DNA from: Sulfitobacter sp. W027
Lineage (GTDB): Bacteria > Pseudomonadota > Alphaproteobacteria > Rhodobacterales > Rhodobacteraceae
Assembly (NCBI RefSeq): GCF_025143985.1
Contig: NZ_CP083567.1
Span: 186,001 to 250,000 of the forward strand
Length of the DNA: 64,000 nucleotides
Direction of reading: 5' to 3'
Positions 16,338-24,251 of this stretch are shown one piece after another (within the stretch, counting starts at the first letter, position 1; each line of letters begins with the position of its first letter). Below the pieces are notes generated by a model, which was not told where the DNA came from, did no database searches, and was given only the letters and a program-made list of their open reading frames with translations. The translations under genes and the position numbers were made by a program.

Positions 16338-18094
16338 GCCTGCACCAGCGGGCCGGGGTCGGCCATATATTGATCGATGATCGCCGCGACCGACCAATAG
16401 GCCAGCGCCGCCACGGTCCCGGTCGGGTTGTAGCCCGCGTTTTGGGGAAACAGCCCTGCCCCGGCGACGAAGAGGTTGTGCAGGTCCCAACTCTGGCAAT
16501 AGCGGTTGCATACGCTCGTTTGCGGGTCAGTCCCCATGATCGTGCCGCCGGTGTTATGCGTGGTTTGATAGGGCATCGAGTCGTATGATCCCTTGCGCTC
16601 GGCCACGTTGACCTCGCGCCCGCCCATGCCTCGGGCAATCTCTTCGGCCACCGGGGTGATATGGGCAGTCAGCCGGCGGTCGTTCAGCGTGAAATCATAG
16701 GTCATGCGCAAGAGCGGCCTGCCATGTCGGTCGGTATAGGTGGGATCAAGATCAAGGTAGTTGCTGCGATGCGCCATCGAGGCGCCGTGCACGCCCACGG
16801 TGGTGGTCTTGAGGAAATTGGCCCGGACCGACTGTTTCCATTCGCTGCCCCAGCCCGGCACGCCCTCAGGCACCGGATGGCTTTCGATGGGCCGCGCGTT
16901 GGTGGTGTAGCAGGCAATATAGCCACCCCCGATAAAGCCCAGCCCGGAATGGTCGAAATTGTCGCCATTGTATTCATCCACCGCCATGCCGAGCGCGCCC
17001 GCGCCGACAAAGCCGTTGGTATATTCCTCATCGTAAAAGACCGTCGCGCCGGACATCACCTGATAGCAGTAGTTCTTGCCTACCACGCCTTCACCGGTCT
17101 GCGGATCATATGGCGTGCCGATGTCGGACAAGAGCATCAGGCGGGTGTTCTCCAGCGGGTAAGCACAGAGCACCACAACCTCGGCCGGCTGGAAAAATTC
17201 CTCGCCACTGGTATCGATGTAGGTGACCCCGGTGGCGCGGGTGCCATCAGGGGATTTCTCGACCGAAAGCACTTCGGAATCCGTGCGTAGGGTGAAATTC
17301 TCCCGCTTCATCAAGACCGGGATAATCGTGGTCTGCGGCGAAGATTTGGAATAGTTGCCGCAGCCGTGTTTCTCGCAAAAGCCACAATAGGTGCAGGGCG
17401 CCAGCTGCATCCCTAGCGGATTGACATAGGCGCGCGACATATTGGCCGAAGGCACCGGGAAAGGGTTCAACCCCATATCCCGCGCCGAAGCCTCGAACCG
17501 GTCCTGCGAAAAGGTCATCTGCATCGGCGGATTGGGGTAGTCATCGCTGCGCGGCCCCTCGAAAGGGTTGCCGCCCTTACGGATGTCGCCCCGCAGGTTG
17601 CCCGCCGTGCCGCAGATGCCGCAGATCTTCTCGAAATAGTCGAAATGCGGTTCCAACTCCTCATAGGTGACACCGTAGTCCTGCACCGTCATCCCTTCGG
17701 GCAGCGGGCCATAGCGTTCTTCATTATGGCTTTTCGCGACAAAATCCGACGGCAGGAACCGGTAGGTCTGGCCGTTCCAATGCACGCCCGAACCGCCCAC
17801 GCCATTGCCCGGCAGGAAGGACCCCCAGTGCCGCATCGGCAACGCCGTTTGCGCGCCGTTGTTGCGGAAGGTGACAGTGGATTGCGAGGCTTCCTGAAAC
17901 ATGCCGTGGCGCCAGTAATAGCGTAGTTCGTCCTGCGCGAAGGTGGTGGCGAAATCCTTGGGCGTGTCGCGCCACGGCCCGCGTTCCAGTGCCAGCACCT
18001 CCATCCCAGCGGCGGTCAGCTTCTCGGCGTAGATCGCCCCGGTCCAGCCGAAACCGACCAGAATCACGTCGACCTTTGGAAGCTGTTTCGTCAT
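16334..18094 (-). CDS. GMC-family flavoprotein, large subunit of gluconate 2-dehydrogenase-type enzyme
   Basis: A 586-residue FAD oxidoreductase. The N-terminal dinucleotide-binding motif is VILVGFGWTGAIYAEKL (GxGxxG variant with W). The middle holds a Cys cluster CTYCGFCEKHGC found in this subfamily, possibly an iron-sulphur or structural site. The C-terminal HNTGGTIMG region carries the catalytic His. It oxidises a sugar, sugar acid or polyol in the periplasm; the exact substrate is not decidable here. It lies 16 bp after subunit 3 and overlaps the cytochrome c gene. With subunit 3, which carries the Tat signal, it is probably exported as a folded heterodimer. Confidence 0.88.
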   Translation of the reverse strand: MTKQLPKVDVILVGFGWTGAIYAEKLTAAGMEVLALERGPWRDTPKDFATTFAQDELRYYWRHGMFQEASQSTVTFRNNGAQTALPMRHWGSFLPGNGVGGSGVHWNGQTYRFLPSDFVAKSHNEERYGPLPEGMTVQDYGVTYEELEPHFDYFEKICGICGTAGNLRGDIRKGGNPFEGPRSDDYPNPPMQMTFSQDRFEASARDMGLNPFPVPSANMSRAYVNPLGMQLAPCTYCGFCEKHGCGNYSKSSPQTTIIPVLMKRENFTLRTDSEVLSVEKSPDGTRATGVTYIDTSGEEFFQPAEVVVLCAYPLENTRLMLLSDIGTPYDPQTGEGVVGKNYCYQVMSGATVFYDEEYTNGFVGAGALGMAVDEYNGDNFDHSGLGFIGGGYIACYTTNARPIESHPVPEGVPGWGSEWKQSVRANFLKTTTVGVHGASMAHRSNYLDLDPTYTDRHGRPLLRMTYDFTLNDRRLTAHITPVAEEIARGMGGREVNVAERKGSYDSMPYQTTHNTGGTIMGTDPQTSVCNRYCQSWDLHNLFVAGAGLFPQNAGYNPTGTVAALAYWSVAAIIDQYMADPGPLVQA

Positions 18095-18110
18095 CGTGTC
18101 ACCTCGTGTC

Positions 18111-18851
18111 TTATTCAGAGCTGTTCCAGCCGGGACGGCCCATCAGGCTGACCGGCGGCAGATCAATGCGCGCGCCGTTGTGGCCCACGAAATCGCGGTA
18201 ATCATAGCGGGTGCCGGGGAAGCCGACGTAGTGCCACGCCACCATGTCGCGGTTGCCGCCGTAGATTGGATCGGCAAAATAGCCTTCGATGGTGTTTTTC
18301 AGGATCAGGTCAAAGAACGCCTTGGCCGAGACCCCGTCGAAGGTGATTTCCTCGTCGTCCATCCCCTTGAGGATCTCGTCCTGTTGCGCCGCGCTCAGCG
18401 CGGCAAACCCGGCGTCCTGCTGCGCGCGGCAATAGCCGTCGAGTTCAGCAAGCGCGTGGCGGTAAAGCCCTGCCGGGGGGTGCTCGCTTTGATAGCCTTG
18501 GGTCGCCGTGCCTTCGCGGAAGGGGCCCTTCATGTACCAATGCTGCCCACGGCCATAGAACCCCGCCATTTGCCGGTCGAGGAAGGTGATCACATCAGCC
18601 TCAACCGCCCCCGGCCCGTCCCCATCCGACGGGATCAACCGCGCGCAGATCGCGGCGACGGCCTCGCGTTCATCGGGGGTAAAGAACCAATCCTCATGGG
18701 TGCCGTAATACGGTGGCTGGCCCTTCAGGGGCTCCCAAGGCATCCCCTCGCCCCGGCCATAGATCGCGCCAAAGACAGCCGAAGGGGCGGCGATGGCGGT
18801 GCCGCCGAACAGCAAGGATTTCAGAATTTTGCGGCGCGTCGGAAAAGACAA
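18111..18851 (-). CDS. Gluconate 2-dehydrogenase subunit 3 family protein, Tat-exported
   Basis: A 246-residue small subunit (PF13618-type). The N-terminus has a twin-arginine signal, TRRKILKSLLFGG, with a following hydrophobic stretch. In this enzyme class the small subunit supplies the Tat signal for co-export of the FAD subunit, and the operon order here (subunit 3, GMC flavoprotein, triheme cytochrome c) is the standard one. First gene of the minus-strand operon. Its promoter lies in the 190-bp region shared with the divergent oxidase cluster. Confidence 0.85.
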   Translation of the reverse strand: MSFPTRRKILKSLLFGGTAIAAPSAVFGAIYGRGEGMPWEPLKGQPPYYGTHEDWFFTPDEREAVAAICARLIPSDGDGPGAVEADVITFLDRQMAGFYGRGQHWYMKGPFREGTATQGYQSEHPPAGLYRHALAELDGYCRAQQDAGFAALSAAQQDEILKGMDDEEITFDGVSAKAFFDLILKNTIEGYFADPIYGGNRDMVAWHYVGFPGTRYDYRDFVGHNGARIDLPPVSLMGRPGWNSSE

Positions 18852-18982
18852 GTGACCCCTCCAAGTGATGCGTATAGCCTCGGGGCGTAATGCGCCCTGT
18901 GGTAGAAGCTGGATCGCTTTTACCGGGGGTCAAGGAAAATTGATCGGGCTGAGGGGAAACCCGACCGCGCCTTAACTCGTTT

Positions 18983-19008
18983 GGAACGATCTGCCCGCGC
19001 GCAGCGTT
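18983..19008 (+). promoter_or_regulatory. EcfG-type general stress promoter of the oxidase cluster
   Basis: GGAAC (18983-18987), 17-bp spacer, CGTT (19005-19008): an exact match to the alphaproteobacterial EcfG (sigma-EcfG/SigT) consensus. It ends 33 bp before the TTG start of the ctaG-like gene. It predicts induction of the oxidase genes by the general stress response. Confidence 0.75.
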
Positions 19009-19041
19009 CCTGTTAGGGAACGACCGAAGGGAAAATAGACC

Positions 19042-19761
19042 TTGCTCAGCGATGCTTGGATCCGAACCTATTGTGGACCGGCACCGGGGCCGGAGGACTT
19101 TTGGTTTCGCTGGAACTTCGATCCGCTTCTTCTGGCCGCTCTGTCTTTGCTCTTCTTCGTTGTCCTGCGCGCGCGCAGCCGCCACGGGATGGCCGCCGTG
19201 GGGGTTCTGGTGCTGGCCTTCGTCTCGCCCCTCTGTGCGCTTTCCTCGGCTCTGTTTTCGGCGCGGGTGGTGCATCACGTGCTGCTCTTCGCCGTCGCCG
19301 CGCCGCTGTTGGCCCGCGCATGGCCCTCGCGGCGGGCGGGTGGTGCGATGGCGGCCTTCGCGGTCTCGACCGGGGTGCTTTGGGGTTGGCATCTGCCGGT
19401 GGCCTATGACCTCGCGCTCTCGCATGTCGGGGTGTACTGGCTGATGCAGATTAGCCTGCTCAGCGCTGCCCTGTGGTTCTGGCGCGCAGTGTTTGCCCCC
19501 GGCCGCACGCCTGTTGAGGCGCTGACCCTGCTCATCGCCGGTTTTGCGCAGATGGGTCTTTTGGGGGCAATCCTGACCTTCGCGCCCGAAGCGCTTTATG
19601 CCGCCCATGCCGTTGCCCCCATGGACTGGGGCTTCTCGCCGCTGGCCGACCAACAGCTTGGTGGTATCCTGATGTGGGTGCCTGCGGGACTGCCCTATGC
19701 GGTCGTCGCCGGGGCCGTGGCACGGCGCGGATGGGCGACCCTGCGGGCGGGCTCCGCGTGA
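19042..19761 (+). CDS. ctaG: CtaG-type (caa3) cytochrome oxidase assembly factor
   Basis: A 239-residue membrane protein with about seven helices, of the caa3_CtaG family (PF09678), distinct from the Cox11-type CtaG. Conserved His positions occur in VVHHVLLF and WGWHLPVAYD, the probable metal or haem ligands. It is thought to help assemble haem-copper oxidases. TTG start at 19042 with GAAGGGA upstream. It overlaps the next gene by 4 bp and opens a divergent cluster containing oxidase subunits II and I-III. Confidence 0.82.
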   Translation: MLSDAWIRTYCGPAPGPEDFWFRWNFDPLLLAALSLLFFVVLRARSRHGMAAVGVLVLAFVSPLCALSSALFSARVVHHVLLFAVAAPLLARAWPSRRAGGAMAAFAVSTGVLWGWHLPVAYDLALSHVGVYWLMQISLLSAALWFWRAVFAPGRTPVEALTLLIAGFAQMGLLGAILTFAPEALYAAHAVAPMDWGFSPLADQQLGGILMWVPAGLPYAVVAGAVARRGWATLRAGSA

Positions 19762-20270
19762 GCGGCTGGTTCCCGCTTCTCATCACGCTCTTCAAAGGCG
19801 TGCATATCGCCGCGCTCATCCTGTGGTGCGCCGGGCTGCTTGCCCTGCCCCTGATGCTGTCCCGCCATGATCCCGCTGGCACGGCGGAAGAGTACAGTCG
19901 CATCCGCCGCGCCACTCATACGACCTATGCCATCCTCGTCACCCCCGCTGCTGTCGTGGCGGTGGTGGCGGGCACATGGCTGATCTTCTTTCGCGAGGTT
20001 TTCGTCCCTTGGCTCTATGCCAAACTGCTGTTTGTCGCGGTGCTTGCCGCCGCCCATGCTTGGATTGGGCATCTGGTGGTGCAGGTGGCCGAGAAGCCAG
20101 AGAAACACCGCCTGCCCCCATCCTACCTGCCGATCACTGCCGTCGGCATCCCCGTCATCGTGATCCTCATGCTGGTTTTAGGCAAGCCCGACCTCTGGGA
20201 CTTCCCCCTGCCCGGCTGGCTGCTTGAACCGCGGGGCGGTCAATTGCCCTTCGACGTGCCCAAACGATAA
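19758..20270 (+). CDS. CopD/HemJ-like membrane protein
   Basis: A 170-residue protein with four helices. Its N-terminus FKGVHIAALILWCAGLLALP matches the HxxxxxxWxAGL motif shared by HemJ-type protoporphyrinogen oxidases and CopD-like proteins. The region RRATHTTYAILVTPAA contains the second conserved His and basic residues. GTG start at 19758 overlaps the ctaG stop. In an oxidase operon it may help haem or copper supply. HemJ activity itself is possible but not shown. Its 3' end overlaps the convergent DUF2231-type gene by about 30 bp. Confidence 0.7.
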   Translation: MSGWFPLLITLFKGVHIAALILWCAGLLALPLMLSRHDPAGTAEEYSRIRRATHTTYAILVTPAAVVAVVAGTWLIFFREVFVPWLYAKLLFVAVLAAAHAWIGHLVVQVAEKPEKHRLPPSYLPITAVGIPVIVILMLVLGKPDLWDFPLPGWLLEPRGGQLPFDVPKR

Positions 20271-20755
20271 TCAAAGACCAATTTGCCCCCATGCCAACCC
20301 GTAAACCCCACCATCACCGCGCCCAGCCCCGACAGGAGGATGCCGTAAGGCAGCACCGCCGCCTCATAGCCATAGAGCCGGTGGCCCCAATTCGCGCCCA
20401 AGACCGCCAGCAAGGTCACGGCGATGATCGCATGGGTCCAAGCGGCAGCGCGGGAGCGGATGCCGCTCACAAGCAAAAGCTCGGCAGCGCCGGAAAACCC
20501 CGCCAGCACGCCAAAGAAGAACGCCGTCCCCGCCGCCCAGAGGGCCGCCCGCGCCCAAAAAGCATCGCCGGTCCACCAATAGAGCAGATCGGCCCCCAGC
20601 AGGCAGAAGGACAGCGCGATGGGAAAGGCCACGCTCATGGCGTGGATCGGGTGGCCCTCAAGCGCGATGCGGGTCTCGGTCTCTTCATAGCCGGGCTGAG
20701 AGGCGATCGGGTCGATCAACCGGTCCTCGCCCGTCTCATTGCTTTGCTCGCTCAT
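20240..20755 (-). CDS. DUF2231-type membrane protein
   Basis: A 171-residue protein with an acidic N-terminus and four hydrophobic helices. The EGHPIHAMSVAFPIAL segment (conserved HP-hydrophobic-H) is the hallmark of DUF2231 proteins, which often sit beside oxidase or cytochrome genes and may bind haem through these His residues. The ATG at 20755 has an AAGGAG ribosome-binding site. It is encoded opposite to the oxidase genes and wedged between the CopD/HemJ-like gene and subunit II, with only 21 bp to the subunit II start, so the two share a divergent control region. Confidence 0.75.
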   Translation of the reverse strand: MSEQSNETGEDRLIDPIASQPGYEETETRIALEGHPIHAMSVAFPIALSFCLLGADLLYWWTGDAFWARAALWAAGTAFFFGVLAGFSGAAELLLVSGIRSRAAAWTHAIIAVTLLAVLGANWGHRLYGYEAAVLPYGILLSGLGAVMVGFTGWHGGKLVFDYRLGTSKGN

Positions 20756-20776
20756 CGGGGCGGGCTCCTTCGGGGG

Positions 20777-21442
20777 GTGATTGCAGGGACAACGTGCGGT
20801 GTGCTGATTGGTTGCAGCGGCGATCTGTCGGTGGTCGATCCGGCGGGCCCGGCGGCGCGCGCCATCGCGACGTTCTGGTGGGTGATGTTCATCGGCGCGG
20901 GGCTGATTCTCGCGCTGGTGGCGGCACTGGTGATCGGCGCTTTCAGGCCACCCCGGCAGGCGGAGAATGCCACGCGGGATGAAAAGGTCTGGATCATCGG
21001 TCTGGGCCTGTGTTTCTCCATCGCAGTCCTCGCGGCCTTGCTGGCCTATGGTCTGGTCACCGGCGAGCGGCTGATGCCCCGCGCCGCGGCGGATGTGGTG
21101 CGGGTCGAGGCCGAGGCCCGACAATGGGCTTGGCGCTTTTCCTATGACGACCGCCCCGGCCATGTCACCGAGAACCTGCTGCACATCCCTGCCGGGCGGC
21201 CCGTGGATGTGGCGATCACCAGCCGAGATGTGGTGCACAGCTTTTGGGTGCCGCGTCTGGCTGGAAAGCTGGACGCCATTCCCGGCCATGTCAACGTGCT
21301 GCGGATCGAGGCCGATGCCCCCGGCACCTACCAGGGCCTGACCGCCGAGTACAACGGCGCGGGCTACAGCCGCCATACCTTCTCGGTCGAGGCCCATGAC
21401 CCGGCGGGCTGGGCCGCCTTTACCGCGAAGGAGACGCCATGA
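20777..21442 (+). CDS. Haem-copper oxidase subunit II lacking CuA ligands
   Basis: A protein of about 221 residues with a short lipoprotein-type signal (LIGC lipobox near residue 13), two helices and a cupredoxin domain. The QWAWRFSYD segment is the conserved aromatic region. At the CuA site, where cytochrome c oxidases have CxxxC-x3-H-x2-M, this protein reads TAEYNGAGYSRHTF, so both Cys are absent. This resembles CyoA-type quinol oxidase subunit II. The GTG at 20777 is my best start; a TTG at 20744 is an alternative. It overlaps the fused subunit I-III gene by 4 bp. Confidence 0.78.
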   Translation: MIAGTTCGVLIGCSGDLSVVDPAGPAARAIATFWWVMFIGAGLILALVAALVIGAFRPPRQAENATRDEKVWIIGLGLCFSIAVLAALLAYGLVTGERLMPRAAADVVRVEAEARQWAWRFSYDDRPGHVTENLLHIPAGRPVDVAITSRDVVHSFWVPRLAGKLDAIPGHVNVLRIEADAPGTYQGLTAEYNGAGYSRHTFSVEAHDPAGWAAFTAKETP

Positions 21443-23922
21443 ACGCGCTGCGCCGTCACCGCAAGCTGGATGCGATCTGGGCCTCAGAGCCGGGCTGGAA
21501 GGGCTGGACCAGCAGCGTGAACCATTCCGACCTCGGGCGGATGTTTCTCTTTACCGCCTTCTTCTTCTTCCTTGTCGGCGGCGTGCTGGCGATGCTCATC
21601 CGCGCGCAACTGGCGACACCTGATTCCGCTTTTGTGGATGCCGGTGCCTTTGCGCAGTTCTTCACCATGCATGGCACGATCATGATGTTCCTCTTCGCCA
21701 TTCCCACCTTCGAGGGGCTGGCGATCTATCTGCTGCCCAAGATGCTCGGCACCCGCGACCTCGCCTTCCCGCGGCTCACCGCTTACGGCTACTGGTGCTA
21801 TGCCTTCGGCGGCGCGATGTTGCTGGTGGCGCTGTTCTTCGGCATCGCGCCCGATGGTGGCTGGTTCATGTATCCGCCGCTGACCGGGCCGCTGCATTCG
21901 CCCGGCATCAACACCGATTTCTGGCTGATCGGCATCACCTTCGTCGAGATTTCCGCAATCTGCGCCGCCGTCGAATTCACCGTTTCGATCCTGAAATATC
22001 GTGCCCCCGGCATGTCGCTCGACAAGATGCCGATCTTTGCTTGGTACGCGCTGGTCACTTCGCTGATGATCCTCACCGGCTTTCCGCCACTGATCCTCGG
22101 CTCGGTCCTGCTTGAGGTTGAGCGCGCCTTCAGCCTCCCGTTCTTCCAAGCCGATCTGGGCGGCGACAGCCTGCTTTGGCAGCACCTGTTCTGGCTGTTC
22201 GGCCATCCGGAGGTCTATATCATCTTCCTGCCCGCCGCCGGGGTGATCTCGACCGTGATCCCGGTGATGGCGCGCACGACGCTGCTGGGCTACGGCTGGA
22301 TCGTCGCGAGCGCTTTGGCGCTGGCCTTTCTCAGTTTCGGGCTCTGGGTGCACCATATGTTCACCACCGGCATTCCGCATATGGGGCTGGCGTTCTTTTC
22401 GGCCGCCTCGACGCTGGTGGCGGTGCCGACGGGGGTACAGGTCTTTGCCTGGATCGGCACCATGTGGAAGGGCCGGCCCGAGTTGCACATGCCGATGCTG
22501 CACATCCTCGGGTTCTTCGTCACCTTCATCATCGGCGGGCTGACCGGCGTGATGGTGGCCGTGGTGCCTTTTGACTGGCAGGCCCATGACACCGCCTTTA
22601 TCGCCGCGCATCTGCACTATGTGCTGTTCGGCGGTTTCGTCTTTCCGATGCTGGCGGGCATCTACTACTGGCTGCCATTGGTGAGCGGGCGCAAGCGGCT
22701 GTTCCGGCTCGGCGAATTGGCCTTCGCGCTGATCTTCGTGGGTTTCCACGGCACCTTTCTGGCGATGCATTGGGTCGGCCTGCTGGGCCAGCGCCGCCGG
22801 ATCGAGACCTATGACGCCGAGACCGGCTGGGGGGTCATCAACTTTATCTCTTCGGTCAGCAGTTTCGTCATGGCGATCGGCCTTGCGATGGTGCTGGTCG
22901 ACATTATCATCCACAGCTTCGTCGCGGTGCGCGGGCCGCGCAACCCGTGGCGGGCCGGGACGCTGGAATGGGCCGGCATGTCGCCGCCCGCTGCCTATAA
23001 CTTCGCCAGCCTGCCGATGGTGGGCGCGCGTGCCCCGCTTTACGACACCCCGGATCTATCCAACCGACTGGCCAAGGGCGAAGGCTACCTCGGCGCGCCC
23101 GATGTGGCCCGGCGCGAGACCCTGATGGTGGATGCCGCCAGCGGCCGCCTCGAGGCGCTGGTCATCTATCCCGGCAACACACGGCTGCCGATCCTGATGG
23201 CGTCGGTGACGGGCGGGTTCTTCCTGTCGATCCTGCTCAAGCTCTTTTGGCTCACCCCGCTGGCTCTGGCCGGCGTGGCGGCCTTGGCGCTGGTCTGGGT
23301 CTGGCAACTGGGCGCGCGGGACGATCAAGGGCCGCAGAAAGTCGGGCGCGGCACCTTGTTGCCGCTGGCGAACGAGAGCGACAGATCGCCGGGCTGGTGG
23401 GGTTCGACCTTCCTGCTGATGGCCAATGCAACCTTCTTCGGCTCCCTCCTCTTTGGCTATGCCTTCCTCTGGACCGTCGCGCCCGGCTGGCCCCCAGCCC
23501 AATGGCTCGCCCCCTCTTGGGTCGAGCTTGCCTTCGGCATCGGTGCAGCGCTCGTCGCCGCCTTGGCCCAGCACCTGAGCGCCCGCCGCAACCGCGCGGG
23601 CACCCCGCCGATGATCGCCCTTGCCCCCGCACTGCTGGCCACGGTTGCCACGGCAGTGGTGTTCGGGGTCCTGCTGCTGCGCCTGCCGCCCCCTGACGGC
23701 CATGCCTATGCCGCAACGCTGATGATCCTTTCGGTCTACGGGTTGACCCATGCGCTGCTCGTTCTGCTGATGCAGGGCTTTCTGATCTTGCAGGTCCAGT
23801 GCGGCTATACCTCGCCGCGGCGCCGGGCGGGTTTTGCCGTTGTGGCGCTCTGGTCGGATTATCTGGCGGCGATCACGGTGCTGATCCTGCTCGCGGCCCA
23901 TTTGCCGGGAATGATCGCGTGA
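21439..23922 (+). CDS. Fused haem-copper oxidase subunit I-III
   Basis: An 827-residue fusion. The first about 560 residues are subunit I with low-spin haem ligand H78 (FTMHGT), CuB ligand H256 and cross-linked Y260 in FGHPEVYI (Glu present, so A1-type D-channel), HH305-306, and H391/H393 in AHLHYVL. The C-terminal about 220 residues resemble subunit III (WWGSTFLLMANATFFGSLLFG). Fused I-III proteins occur in caa3/ba-type and some quinol oxidases. The partner subunit II lacks CuA, which favours quinol as donor. It reduces O2 and pumps protons in the cytoplasmic membrane. It overlaps the next small gene at GTGA. Confidence 0.88.
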   Translation: MNALRRHRKLDAIWASEPGWKGWTSSVNHSDLGRMFLFTAFFFFLVGGVLAMLIRAQLATPDSAFVDAGAFAQFFTMHGTIMMFLFAIPTFEGLAIYLLPKMLGTRDLAFPRLTAYGYWCYAFGGAMLLVALFFGIAPDGGWFMYPPLTGPLHSPGINTDFWLIGITFVEISAICAAVEFTVSILKYRAPGMSLDKMPIFAWYALVTSLMILTGFPPLILGSVLLEVERAFSLPFFQADLGGDSLLWQHLFWLFGHPEVYIIFLPAAGVISTVIPVMARTTLLGYGWIVASALALAFLSFGLWVHHMFTTGIPHMGLAFFSAASTLVAVPTGVQVFAWIGTMWKGRPELHMPMLHILGFFVTFIIGGLTGVMVAVVPFDWQAHDTAFIAAHLHYVLFGGFVFPMLAGIYYWLPLVSGRKRLFRLGELAFALIFVGFHGTFLAMHWVGLLGQRRRIETYDAETGWGVINFISSVSSFVMAIGLAMVLVDIIIHSFVAVRGPRNPWRAGTLEWAGMSPPAAYNFASLPMVGARAPLYDTPDLSNRLAKGEGYLGAPDVARRETLMVDAASGRLEALVIYPGNTRLPILMASVTGGFFLSILLKLFWLTPLALAGVAALALVWVWQLGARDDQGPQKVGRGTLLPLANESDRSPGWWGSTFLLMANATFFGSLLFGYAFLWTVAPGWPPAQWLAPSWVELAFGIGAALVAALAQHLSARRNRAGTPPMIALAPALLATVATAVVFGVLLLRLPPPDGHAYAATLMILSVYGLTHALLVLLMQGFLILQVQCGYTSPRRRAGFAVVALWSDYLAAITVLILLAAHLPGMIA

Positions 23923-24242
23923 AAGAGCTTGTCCGCATCCTGCTGCCGCTGCTGGTCTGGCTGGCCAGTTTCAGCGCGATCTACGGACTGCACGGTTTGG
24001 GCTGTGCTTTCGGTTGGACCGAAATCGCCTTGTCCGGCCTGTCACTCTTTCGATGGACGTCATTGGGAGCGTGGCTCGCCGCCATTCTGGTGCAACTGCT
24101 TCTACTTCTGGCGGTGAGAAAACGGCTTTCTGGTTCGACCCTTGATTTCTACCGGGTGGGAAACTTGGCAACTGCCTGGTCGGGTGTAACGGCAACCGGT
24201 TGGACCTTGTTTCCCCTCGCCGTGTCATCAACCTGTGGGTAG
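23919..24242 (+). CDS. Small oxidase-linked membrane protein
   Basis: A 107-residue protein with three hydrophobic segments (LVRILLPLLVWLASFSAIYG and two more). The GTG start overlaps the subunit I-III stop, so it is the last gene of the oxidase operon. It may be a small structural subunit (subunit IV-like), but I recognise no family. Its end converges with the CheB/CheR kinase gene, 9 bp apart. Confidence 0.65.
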   Translation: MKELVRILLPLLVWLASFSAIYGLHGLGCAFGWTEIALSGLSLFRWTSLGAWLAAILVQLLLLLAVRKRLSGSTLDFYRVGNLATAWSGVTATGWTLFPLAVSSTCG

Positions 24243-24251
24243 AGCCGATCC

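Noticed and set aside
21484..22914. 476-codon open frame opposite the oxidase subunit I gene
   Set aside because: Same GC-driven shadow effect; the plus-strand gene has all haem-copper oxidase motifs.
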